A DNA stretch of 33,541 nucleotides from CAIJZX01 sp043766165 (GTDB lineage: Bacteria; Patescibacteriota; Patescibacteriia; SBBC01; CAIJZX01), in contig JAYUIJ010000011.1 of assembly GCA_043766165.1 (NCBI GenBank), forward strand, positions 1 to 33,541, read 5' to 3'. A program made the translations under genes and the position numbers. Below the pieces are notes generated by a model that had not been told where the DNA came from, searched no databases, and saw nothing but the letters and a program-made list of their open reading frames with translations. Within the stretch, counting starts at the first letter, position 1, and each line of letters opens with the position of its first letter. This document shows, piece by piece, positions 7,386-16,192 of this stretch.

Positions 7386-8414
7386 ATGCACCCAGTCGCC
7401 GTCGATATTAGCGATACCATCATCCGCTTGATCCACCTGGAACACGCGGGGCGGGCGTGGAAACTGCGGACGCGGGCGGAAATTCCCGTTCCGGCTGGTT
7501 TGATTGAGGACGGCGATATTCAGCGTCCAGCCGAAGTTAGTCAGTTACTCAAAGCCTTAGTTAAAGCAGCTGACATCCATACTAAAGATATATTACTAGC
7601 CTTGCCAGAACGACATACATTTGTGAAGCTCATTAGTTTGCCGGCTGATGACAAAAAGGATATTCCTGGCGCAATTAGTAAGGCCCTACCGGAACACATT
7701 CCGTACACCTTGGAAGAAGTGTACTGGGATTGGCATAAACTTGATCGCCTGAACTCGCTGGGTCAGCCCCAAATTCTCATCGGCGCTTCCCCGAAGACAA
7801 CCGTTGATACCTATGTCCATGTCACTGAAGCGGCTGGGTTACACATGGCCGACGCGGAAGTTGAATCGATTGCTATTGCTCGGGCGACACTTGGGCCACA
7901 GCCACCAGATGACGCCCGGATTATTCTGGACTTAGGACGAACTCGATCAACGCTGATTTTAGTTGATCACGGGGTAGTTCAATTTACTAACACCCTGCGT
8001 TATGCCGGTCGTGAATTAAATCGCTACATTGCTGACGAGCTGCACATCACCTTAGAGCAAGCTGAGCGAGCAAAAGCTGTTTTTGGCCTCGACCAAAACC
8101 GTGGCCAAGGATTATTACGTAAAGTGCTCGCTCCACACATAGACGCCATTGCAGTTGCAGTTGATGATGTCGAACATTTTTTTGAAGAACATTTTGTCGA
8201 CCATCGACCAATTACTACCATCCAGCTGAGCGGTAGCGGAGCTCTTCTGCGTGGGATTGATGCTGAATTACGACAACGCTTAGACCAAGACGTGATCCTC
8301 ACTCCATCGTGGATGTTTCAACAACTGCAGCAGCACGAAGATTTGCCGCAAGAACTTGGGTATACGTATTCCACGGTCTTCGGTTTAGCCCTCCGTGAAT
8401 CGTTTACTGAATAA
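7386..8414 (+). CDS. pilM: Type IV pilus assembly protein PilM
   Basis: Actin-like (FtsA/SHS2-fold) cytoplasmic ATPase that binds the N terminus of PilN and links it to the motor. It begins with the nucleotide-fold strand VAVDISDTIIRLIHLE, has the family segment DILLALPERHTFVKLISLP, and a second phosphate-type motif IILDLGRTRSTLILVDHG near 178-195. ISGSGALLRGIDAEL-like sequence (TTIQLSGSGALLRG) closes the fold. 342 aa, three bases after pilC. No Shine-Dalgarno. Its place between pilC and pilN supports the call. Confidence 0.92.
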   Translation: MHPVAVDISDTIIRLIHLEHAGRAWKLRTRAEIPVPAGLIEDGDIQRPAEVSQLLKALVKAADIHTKDILLALPERHTFVKLISLPADDKKDIPGAISKALPEHIPYTLEEVYWDWHKLDRLNSLGQPQILIGASPKTTVDTYVHVTEAAGLHMADAEVESIAIARATLGPQPPDDARIILDLGRTRSTLILVDHGVVQFTNTLRYAGRELNRYIADELHITLEQAERAKAVFGLDQNRGQGLLRKVLAPHIDAIAVAVDDVEHFFEEHFVDHRPITTIQLSGSGALLRGIDAELRQRLDQDVILTPSWMFQQLQQHEDLPQELGYTYSTVFGLALRESFTE

Positions 8415-8416
8415 CT

Positions 8417-8962
8417 ATGCTGAATCTCAATTTACTTCCACCACGCAATAAGCAAGCATTACAACAAGCCAGTGTTTCACGGCAGTGGATGCATGGAATT
8501 ATCGTCTTGCTACTAATGACTTGTATTGGAACCGGCGTTGTCATCGGGACCTGGAGTATTCTCAAACGACATGCACAACACGTTCATGCCACCCTCGAGA
8601 CACTTCGCCAGCAACAAGCCCAGAGCACTGGGACTGATATTGCTAAAACCACCTCCGAACTGAATAGTACTATTAAAACACTTGATGCCACTCTTGGTAC
8701 ACCGCGTTCGTGGGCAGCGGATACGGCCTTATTGTTAGCGACTCTCCCAACTGGCGTAACGTTATCGTCTACGACCATGCAAGCTAATGGCTCATTCCAT
8801 TTGATCGGAATCGCCCAAAGCCGACAAGTTTTTGAAACGCTTGATCAGGCGTTGAAGTCTAGTCCGCACCTATCGAAAGTAAACACTACCTCAACCGCTT
8901 CAAAGCGAACCGCCGTGCCGTTTGATTATACCGGTCAGATCATTTCCGCCGTACAGCCATGA
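8417..8962 (+). CDS. pilN: Type IV pilus alignment protein PilN
   Basis: Inner-membrane bitopic protein that joins PilM to PilO. It opens with the diagnostic MLNLNLLPPRNK motif, the PilM-binding peptide, followed by one membrane segment (about 26-49) and an extracytoplasmic domain with a coiled-coil stretch (about 55-95) and a ferredoxin-like fold (ITLSSTTMQANGSFHLIGIA-type region). 181 aa. It starts two bases after pilM and its stop overlaps the pilO start (ATGA). Confidence 0.92.
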   Translation: MLNLNLLPPRNKQALQQASVSRQWMHGIIVLLLMTCIGTGVVIGTWSILKRHAQHVHATLETLRQQQAQSTGTDIAKTTSELNSTIKTLDATLGTPRSWAADTALLLATLPTGVTLSSTTMQANGSFHLIGIAQSRQVFETLDQALKSSPHLSKVNTTSTASKRTAVPFDYTGQIISAVQP

Positions 8963-9477
8963 ACACCAAGGTTCAAACATTTGGCCAACTGAGCTTACTA
9001 GTACTTGGCGTACTGCTCTTAGCGGCGGGAAACATTTTTTATTTTATTCCACAAATACATACCTTGCGACAGGCAATTGATGGTGATCGAGCTTCGACCG
9101 CGATTGTTAAACAACAGCAATCTAGTTTGGCGCAACTCAGCCGCGACGTCGAATCAATCAAGACGAAGCAAACGGAAATGAATACACACGTCTGGTTATT
9201 TATCAAGGAAGATGACTTTTTTACATTTATCGCTGAGGTGACAAAAAGTAAAAGCGTGACTATAGCTGATCCAAATATAGCCGACGCAACTCCAACTGGC
9301 GCGATTCTACCGCGGACTGTTAGTTTTACCATTACTGGTTCGCTGACTAACGCTTTAGCCGCGGTCACTGAACTGCAAAAACACACACCCTTGATTGCGC
9401 TACAACAACTCAGCGTCGCCGCTGGAAAAGGAGATCAAGTAAACGTGGTAGTAACTGGGACAACCTTATGGAAATAA
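8959..9477 (+). CDS. pilO: Type IV pilus alignment protein PilO-like
   Basis: Bitopic inner-membrane partner of PilN. A membrane segment lies at about 9-31, a coiled coil at about 34-75 rich in Gln, Ser and Lys, then a small alpha-beta domain (SVTIADPNIADATPTGAILPRTVSFTI). 172 aa. The sequence is weakly conserved, so the call rests on topology and position after pilN. It overlaps pilN by 4 bases and the next gene by 10. Confidence 0.8.
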   Translation: MNTKVQTFGQLSLLVLGVLLLAAGNIFYFIPQIHTLRQAIDGDRASTAIVKQQQSSLAQLSRDVESIKTKQTEMNTHVWLFIKEDDFFTFIAEVTKSKSVTIADPNIADATPTGAILPRTVSFTITGSLTNALAAVTELQKHTPLIALQQLSVAAGKGDQVNVVVTGTTLWK

Positions 9478-9767
9478 CGACCACCGCATACCGAAAACAG
9501 TTTGCACCAGTTGGCGCATTCATTCAACGCCACGTTTTGCTGATCGCTTTAATTATTGGCCTACTCTGGAATGCCATAAGTTTATGGGAAAGTTGGACCC
9601 AGTATGCCGATAAAGTGCTCGCGGGAAACAGTATTAGCGCCAAACAGCTTCGGGTGAATGAAAGTCAGCGTTTGCAGCTCATTAAACGATTACAAAGCTA
9701 TCATCAACCAACAGCCGCCACCTCTGTTCCGCCGATCACGTACCAAGGTGATACAACCGGCCAATAA
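9468..9767 (+). CDS. Small bitopic membrane protein at the end of the pilus operon (99 aa)
   Basis: Family not recognised. One membrane segment (about 24-42, HVLLIALIIGLLWNAISLW), then about 55 outward-facing residues, partly helical (AKQLRVNESQRLQLIKRLQSY), and a Pro/Thr-rich tail. It overlaps pilO by 10 bases and so is translated with the operon. It occupies the place where other bacteria carry pilP, but lacks a lipobox Cys and the C-terminal PilP domain. A minimal functional substitute is possible but unproven. Confidence 0.7.
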   Translation: MEITTTAYRKQFAPVGAFIQRHVLLIALIIGLLWNAISLWESWTQYADKVLAGNSISAKQLRVNESQRLQLIKRLQSYHQPTAATSVPPITYQGDTTGQ

Positions 9768-9810
9768 TCTATCTTCTAGGTGCTTTATGGGCTGATCCGG
9801 TCGGACCAGG

Positions 9811-9839
9811 TTGACAGTCTTTCTCGTTGTCGGTATACT
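9811..9839 (+). promoter_or_regulatory. Promoter of rpmA
   Basis: TTGACA (9811-9816), 17 bp, TATACT (9834-9839). Start near 9846 gives a 38-nt leader. An imperfect dyad (CTGATCC...GGACCAG, 9792-9809, one mismatch) lies just upstream but has no T-tract, so no terminator is claimed for the pilus operon. Confidence 0.85.
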
Positions 9840-9883
9840 TATTCCCGCGCTCTTGGCGCATCTTCAAGCATTGTCATTGACCC

Positions 9884-10159
9884 ATGGCTCACACTAAATC
9901 CGGCGGCTCCACAGCATTAGGCCGCGATTCCCACAGCAAACGACTTGGCGTTAAACTTTTCGACGGCCAACGCGCCCGCGCCGGAGCTGTTCTTGTTCGT
10001 CAACGTGGTTCAAAATTCATTCCAGGTGATAATGTGGCTCGCGGCGGTGACGACACCTTGTTTGCTACAGCAACTGGTATTGTGGCCATCAAAACTCGTA
10101 CTAAAATCGGCTTCAACGGCAAGCGAACGCAACGACGGTACGTCCACGTTCAGGCATAA
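9884..10159 (+). CDS. rpmA: 50S ribosomal protein L27
   Basis: Large-subunit protein whose N terminus reaches the peptidyl-transferase centre. The start MAHTKSGGSTALGRDSHSKR matches the family (AHKKxGGSTxNGRDS), with no cleavable N-terminal extension of the Firmicutes type. RAGxVLVRQRGSKFIPGDNV and GDDTLFATATGIV follow as expected. 91 aa. It is a monocistronic unit with its own promoter and terminator; no rplU is adjacent. Confidence 0.97.
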   Translation: MAHTKSGGSTALGRDSHSKRLGVKLFDGQRARAGAVLVRQRGSKFIPGDNVARGGDDTLFATATGIVAIKTRTKIGFNGKRTQRRYVHVQA

Positions 10160-10171
10160 ATTCTGCTTCAT

Positions 10172-10213
10172 AACAACTGCCCGCTCTGGCGGGTTGTTGT
10201 TATTTCTTTTTCT
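10172..10213 (+). terminator. Intrinsic terminator of rpmA
   Basis: AACAAC (10172-10177) and CCCGC (10180-10184) pair with GCGGG and GTTGTT (10189-10203 region) around TCTG, with one mismatch and one wobble. It is followed by ATTTCTTTTTCTT. The stem overlaps the pyrG stop codon (10200-10202) from the opposite strand. No matching T-tract exists on the minus strand. Confidence 0.8.
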
Positions 10214-11837
10214 TCGATAGACCCGCTTTCAATAAGCCCACAAACAACGGATGTGGACTGAGCGGGCGCGACAGTAATTCCGGATGAAACTGTGTTCCGA
10301 CGAACCAGGGATGATCGTTCAGTTCTAGAATTTCTACTAACTTTCGTTGCGGTTCTTCACCGGCCACAATCATGCCCGCTTTCTCAAAGGCTTCACGATA
10401 GATGTTTTGAAACTCATAGCGGTGACGATGGCGTTCTTCAATTTTTCGTTTTCCATAAGCCCCCGCAGTTTTCGTGTTTGGAATAAGACGGCACGAGTAA
10501 GCACCAAGCCGCATTGAGCCGCCTAAATGTTTCTCTTTGAGTAAGTATTCTTGTTCCGGCAAGATATCAATAATTGGCTTTGGTGTTTTTGGATTAACTT
10601 CAGTCGTGTTCGCTTCACGCCAGCGGAGGACATGGCGAGCAAATTCAACGGCCATTAATTGCATCCCGTAACATAATCCTAAGCAAGGAATTTTTTTAGT
10701 TCGGGCGTACTGCAAAGCCGCAATTTTTCCCTCAACTCCCCGACTCCCAAATCCACCTGGGATGATGACCGCGTCAACCGTGTCAAGCTCGTGGAGTTTT
10801 TTTGGGTCGCGTTCATACTGTTCGGCATTCAACCAAGAAATTTCAACGGGTCGTTTCAATGACCATGCAGCATGCTTAATTGCTTCAATTACAGATACGT
10901 ACGAATCGCTTAATGTAAACGAGCCGGTGGTGAAATATTTACCAATGATGGCGACGCGCAGTGGTTTTACCGACGAAGCTGAATGACTGACCATCCGTTT
11001 CCAGTCTTTTAAATCTTTTTTCTTGGCGGGCAGATCGAATTTAACGAGGATTTTTTCCGCCAGACGTTCACGTTCAAAATTTAAGGGTACGGTATAAATA
11101 TTTTTCACATCAGGCGCGGAAATAATATCGCCCGGGTGCATATTGCAATTAACGGACAATTTTTCTTTGCGCGGTCCATCGAGCGGCTCCGCAGCGCGGC
11201 CAAGAATAAAGTTTGGTTGAATACCGGCCGCATTCAATGTCCGGACGGCGTACTGCGTCGGTTTGGTTTTCATTTCGCCGAGCTGGCCAGGAACCGGTAA
11301 GTAGCTCAGTAAAATAAATTGGACTCGGCCCGGCATCCGGAGATGCATCATCCGGGCTGCTTCCAGGAACAACATATTTTGATATTCACCAACTGTGCCG
11401 CCAATTTCAACTAACTGTATATCCGATTTATTGACGCGGGCCGCCGTGGTAATCCGATGAATGACTTCTTCAGGAACATGTGGCACTACTTCGACGCATT
11501 TTCCACCGTATCCTAGCGCCCGTTCACGTTCAATGACTGATAAATAGACCTGGCCAGTGGTCATGTAATCATGGCGGGTCAATGTGACATCAAGAAAACG
11601 TTCGTAGTTACCGATATCCTGATCGGTTTCTAAACCATCAGCGGTGACAAATACTTCACCATGCTCAGTTGGATTCATGGTTCCGGCGTCAACGTTTATG
11701 TAGGGATCGATTTTCATGGCTGCTACGCGATAGCCGCGACTTTTTAGCAGTAAGCCAATGGAAGAGACAGCAATGCCCTTACCTAAACCTGATAATACAC
11801 CGCCGACAACAAAAATATATCGTGGTTTATTAGCCAT
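10200..11837 (-). CDS. pyrG: CTP synthase
   Basis: Converts UTP to CTP using ATP and glutamine; cytosolic. The N-terminal amidoligase domain shows GGVLSGLGKG (12-21), DPYINVDAGTMNPTEHGEVFVTADGLETDQDIGNYERF (44-81) and EMKTKPTQ (188-195). The C-terminal class I glutamine amidotransferase has IIPGGFGSRG, the nucleophile C389 in GLCYGMQ, and QFHPE near the end. 545 aa is full length. It overlaps rplI by 8 bases and ends the murA operon. It would supply CTP for the CDP-sugar genes at 27.5-32 kb, though that link is only metabolic. Confidence 0.97.
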   Translation of the reverse strand: MANKPRYIFVVGGVLSGLGKGIAVSSIGLLLKSRGYRVAAMKIDPYINVDAGTMNPTEHGEVFVTADGLETDQDIGNYERFLDVTLTRHDYMTTGQVYLSVIERERALGYGGKCVEVVPHVPEEVIHRITTAARVNKSDIQLVEIGGTVGEYQNMLFLEAARMMHLRMPGRVQFILLSYLPVPGQLGEMKTKPTQYAVRTLNAAGIQPNFILGRAAEPLDGPRKEKLSVNCNMHPGDIISAPDVKNIYTVPLNFERERLAEKILVKFDLPAKKKDLKDWKRMVSHSASSVKPLRVAIIGKYFTTGSFTLSDSYVSVIEAIKHAAWSLKRPVEISWLNAEQYERDPKKLHELDTVDAVIIPGGFGSRGVEGKIAALQYARTKKIPCLGLCYGMQLMAVEFARHVLRWREANTTEVNPKTPKPIIDILPEQEYLLKEKHLGGSMRLGAYSCRLIPNTKTAGAYGKRKIEERHRHRYEFQNIYREAFEKAGMIVAGEEPQRKLVEILELNDHPWFVGTQFHPELLSRPLSPHPLFVGLLKAGLSKKKK

Positions 11838-12273
11838 TGGTGATATCGAGAGTTAATGGAAATGGCGGGACATCTTCAATGGTGACATTCAGTTGATGTT
11901 GGCCGACGGTTTTTACATGATCCGGTTGACTTCGAAAACGATTAATCTTGAGATGGAATTGATGCTCAAGTTGTTGACGAATCGCTTCAGCTTTTATTGA
12001 AGCAAAGAGTTTTCCTTGTGGGTTTGCTTTTCCGCTCATAGGTACGGTTTGGCCTTGAAGCTTGACTATCAGCGCCTGAATGTCCGTCTGATGCTGAGCG
12101 ATTGCCTGCTGTGTCTGGGCTTGATGATGTTGATGGTCATGCACAACTTTCGTCGTCGCCGCCACCGCTAACTTTTTTGGCAACAGAAAATTCCGGGCAT
12201 GTGCATCGCCAACCGTAACGATTTCTCCTGCTCGTCCGATTCCCGCAACTGGTTTGAGTAATTGAACTTTCAT
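11830..12273 (-). CDS. rplI: 50S ribosomal protein L9
   Basis: Large-subunit protein binding 23S rRNA near the L1 stalk. The N-terminal domain is typical: MKVQLLKPVAGIGRAGEIVTVGDAHARNFLLPKKLA. A His/Gln-rich connecting helix follows (HDHQHHQAQTQQAIAQHQ), then the C-terminal domain (GKLFASIKAEAIRQQL). 147 aa, full length. The start overlaps the ctpA stop (ATGA). As I recall some CPR lineages lack L9, so its presence narrows the taxonomy. Confidence 0.93.
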   Translation of the reverse strand: MKVQLLKPVAGIGRAGEIVTVGDAHARNFLLPKKLAVAATTKVVHDHQHHQAQTQQAIAQHQTDIQALIVKLQGQTVPMSGKANPQGKLFASIKAEAIRQQLEHQFHLKINRFRSQPDHVKTVGQHQLNVTIEDVPPFPLTLDITNG

Positions 12274-13496
12274 GAGGCTGTCGCTGGACTTAAAATATCA
12301 AGTGCTTTGTCGCGTTGTGGATCGAGCGTACTGTCAGCCGTAGCATCCGTTGGCGCGGCTACTACTACGTCTGGAGTAATACCGTGATCAGAAATGGAGC
12401 GACCTTTTGGGGTAAACCATTTAGCAACCGTCAACTTCAAACTTGAACCATCATCCAGCGTTTCGTAATCTTGAACCGAGCCTTTGCCAAAGGTCTGCGT
12501 CCCAACAATTGTGCCGTGACCGGAATCTTGCAGGGCGCCGGCGACGATTTCTGAAGCCGAAGCACTACCGCCATTAACCAGGATTACCACTTTTTTATCA
12601 GCCATGGTCGCATTGCCTAGGGCATCAAAATTTTTGTGTTTTCCATTACGGTCAACTTCTGAAACGATAATGCCGCTTTGAATAAAAATGCTACCGACGT
12701 CAACTGCCTGATCAAGGTATCCACCTGGATTGTTGCGAACATCAATCAGGATACTATCGAGTGAGGTCGCATTGAGACTATTCATTTTGGCTCGTAATTC
12801 ATGACCAGTATCTTTATCGAAACTGTTAACCGTGAATTCGCCAATTTTTTTGCCATTATGCTCAGTTACTTTTCCTTCCACCGACGCCACTATAATTTTT
12901 TCTCGCGTCAGAGTAAAAGACCGGACCGTATCCTCTTTCGCCCGCTGGATAGTCAAGGTCACCGATGTTCCTTGTTTTCCGCGAACAGTATTCACCACAT
13001 CGTCTAGAGTCATAGTCGACACATCTTTTTTGTCCACGGTGATAATAGTATCTCCCGCTAGTAATCCCGCCTTTTCGGCTGGTGATTTTGGGAGCGGCGC
13101 AATGACCACAATTTTTTTGTCTTTATAGCCAAGTTGCATACCCACACCTTCAAAGGTGCCACTCAATTCATCTTCAAACTTTTTGGCCGAATCGGCTGAA
13201 AGATAGGTCGAGTATGGATCACCTAGGCCACTGACTAAGCCCGTTAATGCACCTTCTAAGAGATTATGATCATTAATATTGGCGTTGACATATTGTTGAT
13301 GCAGCCGATCCCAAACATCTTGAAGTTGCTGAAAATCAGCGCCTTTTGGTTGTGGTTTGAGACTGGCAATGGCGGCTGAGAGTGTGGTTGATGAACCAGC
13401 TTGCTGACCAACGGCTGTCACATAGACACCCGTGCCGAAACCCAGCAAGAGCAAAACGATAATACCAAAGACACGAGAGTTAGGTTTTTGGGTCAT
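12270..13496 (-). CDS. ctpA: S41 carboxy-terminal processing protease (CtpA/CtpB-like)
   Basis: Membrane-anchored extracytoplasmic serine protease. An N-terminal membrane anchor spans about 9-29. A PDZ domain spans about 112-190 (GTFEGVGMQLGYKDKKIVVIAPLPKSPAEKAGLLAGD). The S41 catalytic domain holds S313 in GGSASASE, K338 in FGKGS and Q342, with the family's 25- and 4-residue spacings. 408 aa. It overlaps both neighbours in ATGA fashion. Its substrate is unknown; position beside murA may point to envelope turnover. Confidence 0.94.
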   Translation of the reverse strand: MTQKPNSRVFGIIVLLLLGFGTGVYVTAVGQQAGSSTTLSAAIASLKPQPKGADFQQLQDVWDRLHQQYVNANINDHNLLEGALTGLVSGLGDPYSTYLSADSAKKFEDELSGTFEGVGMQLGYKDKKIVVIAPLPKSPAEKAGLLAGDTIITVDKKDVSTMTLDDVVNTVRGKQGTSVTLTIQRAKEDTVRSFTLTREKIIVASVEGKVTEHNGKKIGEFTVNSFDKDTGHELRAKMNSLNATSLDSILIDVRNNPGGYLDQAVDVGSIFIQSGIIVSEVDRNGKHKNFDALGNATMADKKVVILVNGGSASASEIVAGALQDSGHGTIVGTQTFGKGSVQDYETLDDGSSLKLTVAKWFTPKGRSISDHGITPDVVVAAPTDATADSTLDPQRDKALDILSPATAS

Positions 13497-14785
13497 GAAT
13501 TTTTTCGAACAATAGTTGCATCAAGCGTTTGTAAGCGAGCGACCAGATCCTGATATCCTCGATCAAGATGTTCAGTGCCGGTCAAGGTTGAGGTGCCGTT
13601 AGCAATCAAGGCGGCAATAAGATGAGCCATGCCGGCGCGGATATCGGGCACGACAATTTCTGCAGCTTGCAATTGGGTTGGGCCGATAACACGACAACTG
13701 TGCATGCATCCTTGACCATGCCAACGACACGGCAATGTTCCAAAGCAGTCGGCACTGACCTCAATGTTCGCACCCATCGCATTCAGCATCTTAATGTACC
13801 CAAATCGATCTTCATAGACAGTTTCGTGCACGGTTGACTCCCCTTCAGCCTGTGTCATAACGGCCACTAATGGTTGCTGCCAATCGGTCATGTAGCCCGG
13901 ATGCGTGTCAGTTTCAACCTGGACACCGTGCAACGTACCGCGGCGCATAAATCGAATGCCCGTTGGTAAAACTTCAAAATCGCCACCCATTCGGCGGATG
14001 GTGGTCAAAAATGTGACGAGGTCTTGTTGGCGCGCATCCTCAACAAAAATATCACCCTTGGTAGCCAAGGCTAAACAGCCGAACGAGGCGGCTTCGATTC
14101 GATCAGGAATAATCCGGTATGTGGTGCCGTGAAGTTTTTCCACGCCATCAATAATGACCGTTCGATTTGTTCCAAGTTCAATAATCGCTCCCATGGTTTG
14201 CAACATTTGCAACAAATCAACGACTTCTGGTTCAGTCGCAGCGTTACGAATGCAGGTTCGGCCTTCAGCTAAGACTGCCGCTAAAACAATCGTCTCAGTC
14301 GCACCCACGCTGGGATACGGCAATGTTATGGTTGTACCGTGTAACCGTTTTGCTTTAGCCCGAAATGAGGAGGGTGTTATTTCAACCTCCGCCCCCATAG
14401 CTTTGAGTGCGTCGAGATGAAAATTTACTGGCCGCGCGCCAATCATATCCCCGCCGACTACCGGAACCTCACCATGGCCCGTACGGTTGACTAAAATTCC
14501 CAAGGCCAAAATCGGTAAACGATTTTTTCGACTCAACTCGGGGACCGTATTCCGCGCAATAGTGCTGGTTGTTACTTTCCAACGATGGCCGTCTCGATCA
14601 ACGCGACCGCCAATGCTTGAAATGAGTTCGGCAGCGATATCGGTTTCCCCAAGCAACGGTACATTATCAATCGTTGAGGGCTCGTCACTGAGCATGGTCG
14701 CTAAAAGAATTTTGTTAGCGGCGTTTTTTGCACCTGAAAGGGTAACAGTACCATGGAGCGGTCGCCCGCCCGTGACAGAGAACAT
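13493..14785 (-). CDS. murA: UDP-N-acetylglucosamine 1-carboxyvinyltransferase, Asp-type active site
   Basis: First committed step of peptidoglycan synthesis: transfers enolpyruvate from PEP to UDP-GlcNAc. The substrate Lys-Asn pair is K20-N21 (SGAKNAANK), and the general base Asp lies in MTDWQQPL. The mobile-loop residue that is Cys115 in E. coli is Asp here (D113 in VVGGDMIGARPV), a change known from Mycobacterium and Chlamydia enzymes that prevents alkylation by fosfomycin. 430 aa. First gene of the murA-ctpA-rplI-pyrG operon. No Shine-Dalgarno before ATG. Confidence 0.95.
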   Translation of the reverse strand: MFSVTGGRPLHGTVTLSGAKNAANKILLATMLSDEPSTIDNVPLLGETDIAAELISSIGGRVDRDGHRWKVTTSTIARNTVPELSRKNRLPILALGILVNRTGHGEVPVVGGDMIGARPVNFHLDALKAMGAEVEITPSSFRAKAKRLHGTTITLPYPSVGATETIVLAAVLAEGRTCIRNAATEPEVVDLLQMLQTMGAIIELGTNRTVIIDGVEKLHGTTYRIIPDRIEAASFGCLALATKGDIFVEDARQQDLVTFLTTIRRMGGDFEVLPTGIRFMRRGTLHGVQVETDTHPGYMTDWQQPLVAVMTQAEGESTVHETVYEDRFGYIKMLNAMGANIEVSADCFGTLPCRWHGQGCMHSCRVIGPTQLQAAEIVVPDIRAGMAHLIAALIANGTSTLTGTEHLDRGYQDLVARLQTLDATIVRKNS

Positions 14786-14848
14786 AGATGGTGACGTGGG
14801 TTGGTGAACGTGGTAGACTGCGTGAACCTATGGGGCCACGATTCATGT

Positions 14849-14877
14849 ATCGTACCAGTCAAAACTGTCGTCGTCAA
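14849..14877 (-). promoter_or_regulatory. Probable promoter of the murA operon
   Basis: On the minus strand TTGACG (14872-14877), 17 bp, TACGAT (14849-14854). The -10 is 4 of 6 to consensus. The leader would be about 56 nt. No convincing promoter was found for the divergent PEGA gene in the same 100-bp gap. Confidence 0.55.
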
Positions 14878-14885
14878 CGCGCCTT

Positions 14886-16184
14886 ATGACCCACCGCGCT
14901 CGTCGTTTATATTCAACCCTCGCCATTCTGCTGTTCGCTATTAGCGCGCCGGCGATTGTCTTGTGGACGAGTGGCTATCGCTGGTCGGGCTGGCATTCGG
15001 GGTTAACCAAAACGGGTGCTATCTACATATCTAGTGAACCGAAAGCCAACCTCTTTGTGAATGGCGTTCTGCATGGACAAACGCCGCAGCGCCTCATCCA
15101 CCTCACCCCCGGTACTTACACCATTGAACTACAAAAATCCGGTTACGGGGTCTGGCATCGAGATGTTAAAGTTACTCCCGGTGGCGGTCAGACATTAGGA
15201 CCGGTTGTTTTATTTCCAGCTACTTTTAGCGTCACCTATCAAACCACTGATACCGATCAACAATTTATTGCTGCCGCAGATCAACGAGTCATCTACAGTG
15301 TCCAACCTCGAGCCGCGGAGTGGGATGTATATGAAGTCTGGCCAAGCACGAATCAAACGCATACCCTCTTGCCATGGCAACCTACAAGCGTGTTGATTAG
15401 CCCAAACCGCCAGTTGAGTATTTTTACAAGTACTACAGAAATTGCCGTCGTGAATCGCTCCACGGCTGATCATGTCTGGCAAGTGCCGGCGCCTGCATCA
15501 ATGCACTGGGGCGACAATGCGGACACACTGTTTTACGGCTTAGTCGACGGTCACATTGTCCGTTTTGATGCTTTAAAAAATGCGACCGAGCAATTAAGCA
15601 TCGCTGATTCATTCACGGTCAAGGGAGATACGATCTGGTTAACACAGTATAGTAATAATGAAACTCACCTGGCCCGACAAAAAACATTTGGTCAGGCTGT
15701 ACCTGACGCGGTAGTCAGTTGGCCTAGCGAGTGGATACTTCGTTCCGAACCAACCGCCCGAGTTTTTGCAGAAAACACTACGACACATGAAGTAGTTGAA
15801 ATCCAGCCGAACACCTTAGGTACGCAAATTACCACCCATAGTTTAGGCACGGTTGATCAACTATGGGATCAGCAGAATAACCAACCACCGATTTGGTTAC
15901 GAGGCAATGATATTATTACTCGCAATGCTGACGGCAATACCCTGCTCGTTGATCGAACAACACCACCGCTCTTTAGTCAATGGCTGGTCCCGTATCATCT
16001 CCTGATGACTGCTGACGATCATCTTATTCGGATTGCCAGTGTTAGTAGTCGCCAAGGCCGCGGCACGCTGCTTGAACGACGATTTGACGAGAGTATTTCT
16101 GTCTTAGGCGTCGACGTAGAGCAACGAGTCTTGGTTGTACAAACCGACGAAAAAATCCCACGCTTAGTGGCTATACATTGGTAA
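14886..16184 (+). CDS. Exported PEGA-domain protein (432 aa)
   Basis: An N-terminal uncleaved membrane anchor (about 9-29) precedes a PEGA domain (about 44-110: GAIYISSEPKANLFVNGVLHGQTPQRLIHLTPGTYTIELQKSGY). This beta-sandwich occurs in surface proteins of many CPR bacteria. The remaining 320 residues form repeating short beta stretches with W/L-rich strands and could be a propeller-like sensor or scaffold. No catalytic motif is seen. It is divergent from murA and convergent, 8 bp apart, with the small membrane protein at 16193. Role unknown; extracytoplasmic location is inferred. Confidence 0.8.
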   Translation: MTHRARRLYSTLAILLFAISAPAIVLWTSGYRWSGWHSGLTKTGAIYISSEPKANLFVNGVLHGQTPQRLIHLTPGTYTIELQKSGYGVWHRDVKVTPGGGQTLGPVVLFPATFSVTYQTTDTDQQFIAAADQRVIYSVQPRAAEWDVYEVWPSTNQTHTLLPWQPTSVLISPNRQLSIFTSTTEIAVVNRSTADHVWQVPAPASMHWGDNADTLFYGLVDGHIVRFDALKNATEQLSIADSFTVKGDTIWLTQYSNNETHLARQKTFGQAVPDAVVSWPSEWILRSEPTARVFAENTTTHEVVEIQPNTLGTQITTHSLGTVDQLWDQQNNQPPIWLRGNDIITRNADGNTLLVDRTTPPLFSQWLVPYHLLMTADDHLIRIASVSSRQGRGTLLERRFDESISVLGVDVEQRVLVVQTDEKIPRLVAIHW

Positions 16185-16192
16185 GCTAATTG

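Noticed and set aside
9792..9809. Terminator after the pilus operon
   Set aside because: The dyad has an internal mismatch and no T-tract; it abuts the rpmA -35.
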